The notes under the pieces were generated by a model, which did not search any database, had not been told where the DNA came from, and saw only the letters and a program-made list of their open reading frames with translations. The position numbers and the translations under genes are program-made. Positions 27,013 to 35,624 of a DNA stretch of 64,000 nt are shown here, piece by piece. The number at the start of each line of letters is the position of its first letter. The first letter of the stretch is position 1. The stretch comes from Salimicrobium flavidum (GTDB lineage: Bacteria > Bacillota > Bacilli > Bacillales > Halobacillaceae), in NCBI RefSeq assembly GCF_900156645.1, contig NZ_FTOC01000003.1:1-64000 (forward strand), in the 5' to 3' direction.

Positions 27013-27975
27013 TTGAAGTATCGAAGTTTGGTGATGGCGGTACTGTTCATGGGACTAGCGGTTTTTGCAGGAAGCATGGGAGTGGCTGCAGCATCACCCT
27101 GGGATGAGACCGGGGTGGCACCTGATTATGACTGGACGGTGGAATTCAATACGGAACTGGATGAACAATCAGTCAATGGAAATACTATTTATGTGGAAGA
27201 CAAGGATGGAAATCCGATTGCGACGACAGTGGAGTTGAAGGAAAATGGAGAAGCTGTTCTGGTGGAAGCGCCGGAGGAAGGGTATCGATCCGGGGCTACT
27301 TATAATCTCCATGTAGCTGAGGGGATTTCTTCCGCTACGGGGAGGCTTTTGGAGAAAGAAGTGACTATGCAATTCGAAATCGAAAAGCTGCCCGAGTATT
27401 CCGAGAAGGAAATGGCTTATTTCGAGGAAATCGCCTTCGGCTCCGAATGGGGTAGCTCGGATATACCTCTTAGAAAATGGGAAAGTGACCCGAGAATTAA
27501 AGTTCACGGTAATCCTACGGAAGAAGATATGAACTCCCTGAATTCAGTGATTGATGATGTGAATTCGTTGCAGGAGAGTATAGACCTGAAGTTGGTTGAA
27601 AATAATGCGAATATCGATGTCTATTATGTTCCTCTCGATGAATTCGATCAATACGTGACGAATCCAAAAGGAGGGAACTGGGGTCTGTTCTACTACTGGA
27701 CGGGAGACAGATATGTCATCGATCGTTCTAAAATATTGATAGCGACGGATTTCCCCGATCAGGGGGAAAGGTCCCACCTTGTTAGGGAAGAGCTTACGCA
27801 GACGTTGGGATTGACCAGAGATTCGGAGACATATCCTGAAAGTATGTTCTACCAGCATTGGACGACGACTCAGGAGTTTCTTGATATTGACGAAAAGTTG
27901 ATCCAGATGCTTTATGATGATCGGATCGATCCGGGTATGAACCGGGAAGAAGCGAGAAGCGCGCTTGATGGGTGA
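27013..27975 (+). CDS. Secreted protein with Ig-like (SbsA) and DUF2927 domains
   Basis: A 320-residue exported protein. The signal peptide ends near residue 27 (GVAAASP). Residues 28-120 form a SbsA-type Ig-like domain (VEFNTELDEQSVNGNTIYVEDKDGNP). Residues 135-315 match DUF2927, including SHLVREELTQTLGL, DSETYPESMFY and the ending QMLYDDRIDPGM. DUF2927 looks like a protease-related fold, but the usual HExxH is replaced by HLVREE, so activity is unproven. The TTG start is supported by GAGAGGGG about 8 bases upstream. It is monocistronic. Confidence 0.8.
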   Translation: MKYRSLVMAVLFMGLAVFAGSMGVAAASPWDETGVAPDYDWTVEFNTELDEQSVNGNTIYVEDKDGNPIATTVELKENGEAVLVEAPEEGYRSGATYNLHVAEGISSATGRLLEKEVTMQFEIEKLPEYSEKEMAYFEEIAFGSEWGSSDIPLRKWESDPRIKVHGNPTEEDMNSLNSVIDDVNSLQESIDLKLVENNANIDVYYVPLDEFDQYVTNPKGGNWGLFYYWTGDRYVIDRSKILIATDFPDQGERSHLVREELTQTLGLTRDSETYPESMFYQHWTTTQEFLDIDEKLIQMLYDDRIDPGMNREEARSALDG

Positions 27976-28016
27976 CATATGAGGCCAATGATTAAAAGTG
28001 AATAAGAGAACGAGGA

Positions 28017-28048
28017 CGGCCCTGTCATTATGGCGGGGTCGATTTTTT
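28017..28048 (+). terminator. Possible terminator after the DUF2927 gene
   Basis: A short imperfect GC-rich stem (GGCCC with GGGTC) is followed by six T. The pairing is weak. Confidence 0.4.
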
Positions 28049-28087
28049 AGGTGTACATATTTTTGCCCTCCTAAAATCAGTAAATCA

Positions 28088-28096
28088 TGCTATAAT
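28088..28096 (+). promoter_or_regulatory. Extended -10 promoter of the J-like gene
   Basis: TGCTATAAT is an extended -10 element without a good -35. It implies a leader of about 195 bases before the ATG at 28299. I see no riboswitch pattern in that leader. Confidence 0.5.
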
Positions 28097-28298
28097 AAAA
28101 GTGTGAAAATTCTGATATCGTGATCGGTATTCTGTAGCGGAGTTTTTCGATACCAGGACGGATGGTTTGAATCATTAGCAATTGTGACTGTTTCTCTGAT
28201 TTCTGGATGAACAGTATATTTTCACCATAATCGTTCTTTAAAAAGTGTTTTTCGTTTTATGAAGGAGTAGGGTTAATAGACTGAAGGGAGGCGTGGCG

Positions 28299-29590
28299 AT
28301 GGACACTTCGACGACTTATTATGAAATGCTCGAAATACCACAGAATGCTCCGGCAGAATCGATCAAGAAAGCATACGTGAAGAAGCTAAGCCTGTACTCC
28401 AGTGAAAAGCATGCCAAGGAATTCCGGTTGATTACCAAAGCTTATAATATCCTGAGCGATCCTGATTCGAGGAAGGAATACGACGAAGAGCTTCGAGACC
28501 ATCCGTCCTATGATGCGATGAAGATGCGCGAACAATATTTTTTTGAGGAACGTTTCGAGCGTGCCTGGATCGAATACAAAAAGGGGAGTTTGAAGAGGCG
28601 CTTGAGATTCTGCAGAACTACGAAGACGTAATGCCGGGCAAGGAAGAAGCACGGCTTCTGCTTTGTGACTGTTACTTGCAACTGGATCTGCTTGAAGAGA
28701 CCGAGGAGAAAATGATGAAATGGATGCCGGAAGGAGACAACGAGGAAGCATGGCTGCATTTGATGCTAAGGCTTTGCTTTGATAAGGCGGCGTTTGAAGA
28801 AGCTCGTCCCTATGCGTTGAAGCTTCTTTCCCTGGACCCGCACAATCCTCGTTATGTTTGGAAATATGCCCAGACGTATACGCTCGAGAAAGATTTCTTC
28901 AGTGCTTCCCGGATAGCCTCGGATTATTTCTCTTCTCATGAGTTGGATATGAAATCGATAGAGCTGATGATTTTGCTCCTGTTCAGTTCCAGTTTCGTTG
29001 GAGATATCCGGTTATATGAAGAATCCAAACAGACATTGATCCGGTTTGCCCGTCGAACGGAGGAAGAGAACAGGACGACCATCCTTCGTGCACTCAGTAA
29101 AGATATGGAGATGATGGCTCCCGTTCACTACTTTTACATCGATCTGTTGAATGTCATCAGTGAAATAAGCGGAGGGAAATCGAAGGAAGCAGAGAGTTGG
29201 CTCGGGAAAATGAATGATAAAAAAATGAAGAATGTATTCTACTATCCTGAGAACCGATCGAAAGTCCTCAAAGAAGAAAATGATACAGCTCTTCATGAAA
29301 ATAGTCACATCAGAGAGGAGCCGGGGAAAAGCTTTATCAGCGGGAGGGGGGCTTTTTCTCCTGAAGATACCAAACGTGATTCCAGGAGGAAAGGTGCCGG
29401 GAGAGGGTCTGTCTCGTGGTCGATCGCTTTTGGGGTAGTCGTTGCTTTGTTCATCGATTTTTTCTTCGGTTTCGTAAGTGGCATGCTTTGGTATTACCGG
29501 GCAGAAAGGATTAAAAATGTATGGAATGGTGTCGGATTCGCCATCTTCGTAACTTTTTATATTTTCCTGTTCTTGATTAATCTTGAGTGA
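28299..29590 (+). pseudogene. J-like/TPR membrane protein, frameshifted at AAAAAGGGG
   Basis: The reading frame breaks once. Residues 1-75 form a J-like domain (TYYEMLEIPQNAPAESIKKAYVKKL ... FRLITKAYNILSDPDSRKEYDE) in which the HPD tripeptide needed to stimulate Hsp70 is absent. Frame 1 then ends at 28631. The continuation GEFEEALEILQNYEDVMPG begins in the -1 frame at the run AAAAAGGGG (28578-28586), followed by TPR-like helices and two C-terminal membrane segments (SWSIAFGVVVALFIDFFFGF and VGFAIFVTFYIFLFLI). One missing G explains the break. Yet the site also reads A AAG GGG, a classic -1 slippage heptamer, so a programmed shift is possible. ATG 28299 follows AAGGGAGG by 7 bases; GTG 28293 is too close. 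Confidence 0.75.
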
Positions 29591-29622
29591 AGCGTTGACC
29601 ACTCGTTTTTTTAAAGAAACCT

Positions 29623-29774
29623 CTGTTAAAACCTATTGTTGATGATAGGAACGGAAGGTGGAGACGCCTGCGGGAGAAGCATGAACGGAAAATCACCGGA
29701 ATCGAACGTAGGGAGATTCCGGAAGTTTACGTCATGCCCGCGGCAAGCTCCCACCCGTAGAGATGAAAATCAAC
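29623..29774. repeat. Dispersed repeat family B, copy 1
   Basis: About 152 bp starting CTCTGTTAAA and ending ATGAAAATCAAC. Its reverse complement recurs at 59891-60043 with only scattered differences (shared blocks GAGACGCCTGCGGGAGAAGC and GTCATGCCCGCGGCAAGC). The core contains ATTCCGG-type inverted segments. It is non-coding and fills the gap between two genes. Confidence 0.88.
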
Positions 29775-29839
29775 TAGGAATGATAACAGGGCTTTAAGAA
29801 AATGGAGAACCCCACATACTAAGAGAGGTGGAGGAGAGG

Positions 29840-30637
29840 ATGACAGATTTCGCAGCAACAATCGTAGGTCTTTCCGCGTTACTTATTGTCTTCGGGGTAG
29901 TGTGGATGGTAGTGATGTTGTTCAGAAAGGAATCTGCTAAAACGGCGATTAGAACGATCGGGGCCGGGCTTGGCATTATGGTGATAGGAGTTTTGATGAC
30001 GATCCCGGGGGAGCGCCAGGCGGAAGTGCAGGGGAGTGAAGTCGCTTATGAAGAGCTTCTGAGTATGATCGAAGAACAGGAAGGGCTGTTGGAAGGGGTG
30101 GAATCGGAAGTGGCAGCGGCAGAGCAGACGAAAAGTGAGCGGGAGATGGAAATCGAAGAGAAGGAAGGGGAGATAGAAAAGCTTGACGAGGAAATCAGGA
30201 CGAAGCAGTCCGAGGTGGATGAAATCAATGCTATGATCGATGGGAAGGCAGACCTCGAGAATGAAATGTCTGATGTCAGCGGGCAGCTGGATGCGAAAAA
30301 GAATGAAATAAAAGACCTGGATGGTCAGATTGCCGCGAAGAATGAAGAACTCGCAAGTATCGATACGTCGATCCAGGAGACTCAGGCGGAGCCGGTCCAG
30401 CTTCCGGCCGGTCATTTTACGATAGGGAAAGATATACCGCCGAACCGCTATAAAGCAGTACCGGTAGGACGAGGGAGTAATTTTGTCGTATACAGCAGCT
30501 CCGGCAACCTTCTCGTCAATACTATACTCGATAGTAGCGGCACGGATGGATTCGGAGTAGAGGAGTATATATTCGAGGCGCCAGAAGGCGGGACTATCGA
30601 ATCCGAGGAACCGGTGAAACTGATACTGGTAGAGTGA
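29840..30637 (+). CDS. Coiled-coil membrane protein with C-terminal beta domain
   Basis: A 265-residue protein of unknown function. Two membrane segments (residues 6-28 and 39-56) are followed by a long charged coiled coil (about 70-175, heptads such as EIEEKEGEIEKLDEEIRTKQ). A compact C-terminal domain opens GHFTIGKDIPPNRYKA and ends PEGGTIESEEPVKLILV; this type of GxxxxGxDIPxGxYK domain is common in Firmicutes surface and phage-associated proteins. ATG 29840 is preferred because GGAGGAGAGG precedes it. It is probably a membrane-anchored scaffold with the coiled coil and C-domain on one face. Confidence 0.75.
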   Translation: MTDFAATIVGLSALLIVFGVVWMVVMLFRKESAKTAIRTIGAGLGIMVIGVLMTIPGERQAEVQGSEVAYEELLSMIEEQEGLLEGVESEVAAAEQTKSEREMEIEEKEGEIEKLDEEIRTKQSEVDEINAMIDGKADLENEMSDVSGQLDAKKNEIKDLDGQIAAKNEELASIDTSIQETQAEPVQLPAGHFTIGKDIPPNRYKAVPVGRGSNFVVYSSSGNLLVNTILDSSGTDGFGVEEYIFEAPEGGTIESEEPVKLILVE

Positions 30638-30703
30638 CAAACACCCTGATTTTGGATTTACCCAGCCCCATTCGTACACAACTTATGATAAGAGTAATAA
30701 ATA

Positions 30704-30742
30704 CCCCCTCATCCGTTTGTTGATAATAAACGGGTGAGGGGG
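30704..30742. terminator. Strong hairpin between convergent genes
   Basis: A 15-bp stem with one G-U pair (30704-30718 with 30728-30742). The T tract is poor on both strands, but the site lies between convergent genes and may serve both. Confidence 0.5.
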
Positions 30743-30830
30743 GATCATTGTATCAGCTTTAGGCGATTCATCTCCCTCCTTAACGACTTAGGGGGGTATA
30801 AATCGCCTCCGCTACCTGCGTAGGGGTAGT

Positions 30831-31166
30831 TCAATTCATTAAGAAAAACGAACCTGCGACGATAAACAGCACACCTGCAATTTTCCTCACCGTCAATGTC
30901 TCTTTCAGGAAAACGGCGGATAACAGCAGAGTCCATATATAGGTGATCGACGTCAATGGGAAGACGATCGTATATGGAAGATAGGACAGGGTGATGATAT
31001 TCAGAATCGCCCCGGTTCCATAGAACAGACCGCCCGCTCCGACGTGCAGGATGAAGTATTTATTGAGTACGAGGCCGTGGGCGGAAGCTTTTTTGAAAAA
31101 GTAACCGCCCAGCGAGCCGAACAAGGTGAAGACAAGAATCATAGGTAACCAGCTAATCGTCCCCAC
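30831..31166 (-). CDS. Small four-helix transporter/flippase subunit 2 (EamA/SMR-like)
   Basis: A 111-residue membrane protein with four membrane segments, resembling one half of an EamA protein (PYTIVFPLTSITYIWTLLLSAVFLKETLTVRKIAGVLFIVAG-like ending: FLKETLTVRKIAG). It is paired with the preceding gene like ArnE/ArnF, which together flip a lipid-linked sugar. The GTG start at 31166 overlaps the stop of the partner gene and sits almost on top of its AGGAGG site. The true start may be the ATG at 31142 or even an ATT at about 31157, so the N-terminus is uncertain. Confidence 0.75.
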   Translation of the reverse strand: MGTISWLPMILVFTLFGSLGGYFFKKASAHGLVLNKYFILHVGAGGLFYGTGAILNIITLSYLPYTIVFPLTSITYIWTLLLSAVFLKETLTVRKIAGVLFIVAGSFFLMN

Positions 31167-31500
31167 CTCCTATAAGAGCGGCACCGATGATAATGAGACC
31201 GGTACCGATAAGGTTCGCTTCCGACAACGTTTCCTGAAGAATGAGGCTGCCGAAAAACAGGGCGAATACGTAGCCGATACTTAAGAGCGGGTGCAGGACC
31301 GACAAGCTGCCATAGCGGAACGAGACGATCATGAGCACCGCTCCCATTCCGTACAGGAAAAAGCCGATGATCAGCTGCAGGTTGATTTCTCCGTCCGACA
31401 TCTTCCAGAACATCTGCCCGAGGGCGGTCTGGAGTGCGGCAGCGATCATGAGCACGATGCCGAGGCTGTTTTTTTTCAGTGATGCTATAAATGGATTCAT
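31153..31500 (-). CDS. Small four-helix transporter/flippase subunit 1 (EamA/SMR-like)
   Basis: A 115-residue protein with four membrane segments. It shows the EamA pattern ALGQMFWKMSD in helix 1 and LQETLSEANLIGTGLIIIGAAL in the last two helices. It overlaps the GT-C-like gene upstream by 4 bases and the second small subunit by 14 bases, so the two are probably made in equal amounts as a heterodimer. Its place in a glycolipid operon suggests flipping of an undecaprenyl-phosphate sugar, as for ArnE/ArnF. A multidrug role of SMR type is less likely in this context. Confidence 0.75.
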   Translation of the reverse strand: MNPFIASLKKNSLGIVLMIAAALQTALGQMFWKMSDGEINLQLIIGFFLYGMGAVLMIVSFRYGSLSVLHPLLSIGYVFALFFGSLILQETLSEANLIGTGLIIIGAALIGGGDD

Positions 31501-33239
31501 TCTTTTCTCTCCGTTGTGTTAGTGAATTTGATGAACACATACCCCGCCATCAGGAACGTGATGAGCACATTCGAATATTGATAGCGGAAGTCCTGAGCCG
31601 GGGCAGCGAGCAGCATCGTCCCCGTATTCAGCAGGACAGGAAGTAATATGAGCGCGAATCTCCCTCCGCTCTTAATTGTCAGAGCAGCTCCCATGATGAG
31701 GATGAGCGCTGTGTAGAACGCCGGTCTCAGGAAAGGCTCAAGCCAGTTCTCGTTGAGATTGGCAAGTTCGCCCTGGACGAATTCGTACGTGCCGTCGTGT
31801 AAAGGGTCCCGCTTGAGATCATAGTCATTATATAGATAAATATTATTGGCGTACGTACTTGTATAGCCGTCTTCCGGCTGATTCATCTGCCAGAGGACCG
31901 ATGTCTGATCCATGTAAGCCTCCACGGCAAGTCCGAAGTTCTGACCTACAATCCCGGCCCATCGGCTCAAATATAAACCGAAGTCTTCAAAAATGACCTC
32001 CGAATCATAAGGGGCCGAAAACTTGATCGGGTCTGTGAGATAAGGATTGTATAATTCCTCCCATTTATCCAAAGGCATAATTTCACTTAGGTATTCAGCC
32101 TGCTCTGAAGTGAGATCTCCGTCTTCACTAACGATGTGGGCGAACTGTTGCGTAGGGATGCTTAATGCTTCATTCGGATCCCCTGGTTCTACATCCATAT
32201 AGGAATAGAACGGCCCTGTGATCAGCAGGTACAGTATAATGACAGACCCGAGTGATATCAGCATTCTCCAAAGATAAGTGCGGTACATCACGAGTAGAAA
32301 AAGCCCGATGACGACGAAAATCGGCAAACCGTTGCTTCTCATAAGAGCTATAGCGAGCGCTGTTCCTGATAGGAATATGATACGGGCGTTCGACTTCAGC
32401 CACTCGCCTCTGGTCGATACGATTTGGAACAACTGTATCGTCCAAAGTAACAGTAAGCCGCTGTAGAAGACATCTTTCCAGATTGCAATCGTAAATACGC
32501 CTGTGAGCGGATAAATGGCAAACAGGACCATGCCACCAGTGACCCATATAGAAGGAACACCTTTTTTCTCGACACTGTAGGCTCCGTACCCGGCGATGAT
32601 TGCCATAATGATTATGTGCGCGATAGCCACAATAGCTGGGGAGTGCCATATGGAGGTCAGTGCAAGAATGAACCACGTATAGATGACCGGGTGCCAGTTA
32701 CTGAAATCAAGCGTATGGATCTGCCCCCAATGGGCCAAAGAATCCGGCGTCATCGTGGCTGGATAATAAGCAACCAGGTAAATGGACCAGAATGCTATTG
32801 GAAGTAGTGCATACATAAGTATTTTCCATTTTGATACAGGAGTATGCTTTGCTGTCACTGATATAAGAGTGAATAGACTCAAGAGACCTGCCGTATAGAT
32901 GGCAAGGAGGATGTAGATGACGATATAGAAAAATATCGTCATCCATATGGAAGGATCACCGCTCAACCCTTCCGGTGATTTCAAGCTTATCCATAAAAGA
33001 AAAGAGAAAATGGGAAGAAAGACGATTACCCCTTTATGAAGGAAAAGAGAAACCATTATTTTTCTATCCGTCCATGCTTTAAATGCTACGGCCGATGAAA
33101 GCGACAGAACCAGCAACAGGAACAGCGGATGTACGGAAGTACCTGAAGCTGTTCCATGAAAGAATACTGATATGGCATAAGCGCTTCCTGTACTGAATAA
33201 GAGAATCAGAAAAGCAGTAAGTGCTATTTTCCCTTTCAT
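31497..33239 (-). CDS. Multi-spanning GT-C-like membrane protein (DUF6020 type)
   Basis: A 580-residue protein with about 12 membrane segments. After helix 5 a loop reads YYPATMTPDSLAHWGQ, and a later one WKDVFYSG, both typical of DUF6020-like proteins related to GT-C glycosyltransferases that use polyprenyl-phosphate sugars; the Asp in the TPDS loop is the best catalytic candidate. A large external loop (about residues 350-490) lies near the C-terminus. It overlaps the GT2 gene and the flippase gene by 4 bases each. Inferred role: transfer of a sugar from a lipid carrier to a cell-surface acceptor. Confidence 0.72.
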   Translation of the reverse strand: MKGKIALTAFLILLFSTGSAYAISVFFHGTASGTSVHPLFLLLVLSLSSAVAFKAWTDRKIMVSLFLHKGVIVFLPIFSFLLWISLKSPEGLSGDPSIWMTIFFYIVIYILLAIYTAGLLSLFTLISVTAKHTPVSKWKILMYALLPIAFWSIYLVAYYPATMTPDSLAHWGQIHTLDFSNWHPVIYTWFILALTSIWHSPAIVAIAHIIIMAIIAGYGAYSVEKKGVPSIWVTGGMVLFAIYPLTGVFTIAIWKDVFYSGLLLLWTIQLFQIVSTRGEWLKSNARIIFLSGTALAIALMRSNGLPIFVVIGLFLLVMYRTYLWRMLISLGSVIILYLLITGPFYSYMDVEPGDPNEALSIPTQQFAHIVSEDGDLTSEQAEYLSEIMPLDKWEELYNPYLTDPIKFSAPYDSEVIFEDFGLYLSRWAGIVGQNFGLAVEAYMDQTSVLWQMNQPEDGYTSTYANNIYLYNDYDLKRDPLHDGTYEFVQGELANLNENWLEPFLRPAFYTALILIMGAALTIKSGGRFALILLPVLLNTGTMLLAAPAQDFRYQYSNVLITFLMAGYVFIKFTNTTERKE

Positions 33240-34168
33240 CGGTTATGATTCTCCGATTGGATCCGGTTCAGTTCCCATTCGAAATGTCTCCGGAAGTTCG
33301 AGGCGACGGTGTCGAGAATCAGACCGCAGACGAAAGCCCCCATCGATATGATGACGAGTCCGACAGCGAGGATCGCCGAAGGTACTTTCGAGATGAAGCC
33401 GGTTTGAATGAATTCGATGATGACCGGCGTTCCGACCCCTAGTCCGGCGGCGAGAAAGACTGCCGCCCAAATCGTGAAGAACATGAGCGGTTTGTACTCT
33501 TTGAACAGGGTGAAGATTTTATTGACGACTTTATAGCCGTCTGAGATCGTGTTCAGTTTCGATTCGCTGCCTTCCGGGCGGTCTTTGTACTCGATCGGTA
33601 TTTCCACGATACGGAAGCGCTTGTCGAGCGTGTGGATGGTCATTTCCGTTTCGATTTCGAATCCCGGACTCATGACCGGCATCGACTTGACGAATAGACG
33701 GTCGAATGCGCGATATCCGGTCATGATGTCTTTCAGGTCGCTTTTATATAGAAAGTTGATGAGATTCCTCACCAGGTTGTTCCCGAAGTTGTGGAACTGT
33801 CTTTTGTTTTCCTCTACGTACGTCCCGTTGGAGAGACGATCTCCGATAGCGATATTCGCTTCTTTGTTGATCAGCGGTTCGAGCAGCTGATGGGCGAATT
33901 GAGCCGGGTAGGTGCGATCTCCGTCGGCCATGATGTAATAATCCGCTTCGATATCACGGAACATGGAGCGGACGACGTTCCCTTTCCCCTGTCTGAATTC
34001 CTTCTTCACCACCGCTCCGTGTCTTTCGGCGACTTCGGAGGTGGCATCTTTCGAGTTGTTGTCATATACATAGATCGTCGCATCGGGCAGTTCATGCCTG
34101 AATTCTTCGATGACGTCACCTATGGTCTGCTCTTCATTATAGCAGGGCAATAATACAGCAATTTCCAT
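33236..34168 (-). CDS. DPM1-like GT2 glycosyltransferase with two C-terminal membrane helices
   Basis: Probably loads a sugar nucleotide onto undecaprenyl phosphate at the inner face of the membrane. The GT-A fold starts LLPCYNEEQTIGDVI; the metal site is ADGDRTYP; MTGYRAFDR and EIETEMTIH follow. Two membrane segments close the protein (about 230-252 and 265-290), as in GtrB-type enzymes (310 residues). It is the partner of the GT-C-like gene, with which it overlaps by 4 bases. Confidence 0.87.
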   Translation of the reverse strand: MEIAVLLPCYNEEQTIGDVIEEFRHELPDATIYVYDNNSKDATSEVAERHGAVVKKEFRQGKGNVVRSMFRDIEADYYIMADGDRTYPAQFAHQLLEPLINKEANIAIGDRLSNGTYVEENKRQFHNFGNNLVRNLINFLYKSDLKDIMTGYRAFDRLFVKSMPVMSPGFEIETEMTIHTLDKRFRIVEIPIEYKDRPEGSESKLNTISDGYKVVNKIFTLFKEYKPLMFFTIWAAVFLAAGLGVGTPVIIEFIQTGFISKVPSAILAVGLVIISMGAFVCGLILDTVASNFRRHFEWELNRIQSENHNR

Positions 34169-34230
34169 GAGACATTCTCCTTAAATAGTAATATCCTTTT
34201 CGCCTTCTTCCCGTTAGAGGAGGAAGGTAC

Positions 34231-35331
34231 TCATTTCTGTCTTTCCTTCAGAAACACCGCCTTGTCCGGCAATTTTCCGAACATCAGACTGGCGATACGC
34301 GGGGAAAGTTTATGAATCGTAAATATGAACAGATAGCAGAGTGCTACCACCACGATGTACCGGGCGGCAACCTGGACGTGGAACGAGTAGTTGTTGTACA
34401 CCGGGATGTAAAGGCTGACGAGTCGTAGTATGAATGGGTGGACAAGATAGAAACCGAACGAATAGAGGGCCACGTTCCGAACGATTTCGTTCGGCATGCC
34501 TTTCCCTTTTTCGTAAGCCGTTTCCATCACCCGGAAAAAGAAGTACCCGCCGACCATCAGATAAGCGGCATCGACGATTTTATACGGATCGAAGGCGAAG
34601 CTAATCTGTCCGGTCGTATAGACATAATAATGATAGAGTGCCAGTACTGTTCCCAGAATGAGCGTGCCTATTCCCCAATACATCGTGGACGGAGCCTTCC
34701 GTTTCGCCGTCTCCCTCGAGAAATAAATGCCGAGCCAGCCTCCGAGGAAAAACGTACCGAGACTTTTCAGGAACAACACCGTCGACGTCAGGCCATATTC
34801 CGCATTCAGGTAGTGATACCCGATTTCAATCAGCACACCGACGAGCCAGAGATATTTCCGGAACCAGCCGATTTTCTGGGTGAGGTAGACGAACAAGGGC
34901 AAGAATATATAAAATTGCACGATAAGAAAAATGAAATAAAGCTGATAAAACGATGCCCCTGTCAGCACACGCTGCACGACTTCACCGAATATGAGTTCCC
35001 GACCGTCCATTTGATAGGCGAACCATTCGTAGAACAGGGCCCAGACGAGATAAGGAACGACGATGAAAAACACTCGTTTGCGGTAATAGTCTTTCAGCTT
35101 CTCCGCCGTCATCTGTTTCGGGTAATAATTGTAGAAAAATACGAGCCCGGTGATCATGATGAAAATACCCGCTTCGATCCGGACGATCCGGTTGACGAAA
35201 TGATAAAGTTGATACGAGGTCGTATCCGCTCCGAGTGTCACCGAGTAGGCGGCCGTAACGTGGACGAGCACGACGAAAAGCATCGCCATCAGGCGTAAGT
35301 AGTAGATGGAACCTATATGTTGTTTTTGCAT
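34231..35331 (-). CDS. Membrane acyltransferase (acyltransferase 3 family)
   Basis: A 366-residue protein with about ten membrane segments. The N-terminal helix carries the family His: LRLMAMLFVVLVHVTAAY. EAGIFIMITGLVFFYNY and YYRKRVFFIVVPYLVWALFYE follow, like OafA/IcaC-type O-acyltransferases. It would O-acetylate or O-succinylate a surface glycan. It is the first gene of the five-gene minus-strand operon, 62 bases before the GT2 gene. Confidence 0.85.
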   Translation of the reverse strand: MQKQHIGSIYYLRLMAMLFVVLVHVTAAYSVTLGADTTSYQLYHFVNRIVRIEAGIFIMITGLVFFYNYYPKQMTAEKLKDYYRKRVFFIVVPYLVWALFYEWFAYQMDGRELIFGEVVQRVLTGASFYQLYFIFLIVQFYIFLPLFVYLTQKIGWFRKYLWLVGVLIEIGYHYLNAEYGLTSTVLFLKSLGTFFLGGWLGIYFSRETAKRKAPSTMYWGIGTLILGTVLALYHYYVYTTGQISFAFDPYKIVDAAYLMVGGYFFFRVMETAYEKGKGMPNEIVRNVALYSFGFYLVHPFILRLVSLYIPVYNNYSFHVQVAARYIVVVALCYLFIFTIHKLSPRIASLMFGKLPDKAVFLKERQK

Positions 35332-35624
35332 GAAAGGACTCCTCCGGGAAAAGTGTTCTTTGCTATTGTATCATCAATGAAGAAGAGTGTCCGTAATGAG
35401 TTTATAAGGATTCGGTTGTGATTCCCTTTTCTTCCTTCAAAATGATATAATGAACGGGTGGATTTATAAATAACTTTCATGAAATCAGGGAATATGCGGA
35501 AAAAGAGCGATGTTTTTTCCACACGATTCCTGTATAATAAATCGGACATGACAGAACTGTTACATAATTGGACAGGTCATCACTGGTTCTGTCGCAGGAA
35601 ACGGGGAAAGAAGAAGGAGGAAGT

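Noticed and set aside
34438-35298. 286-codon open frame on the plus strand
   Set aside because: It is opposite the acyltransferase gene, which has clear membrane segments and family motifs; the product here looks random.
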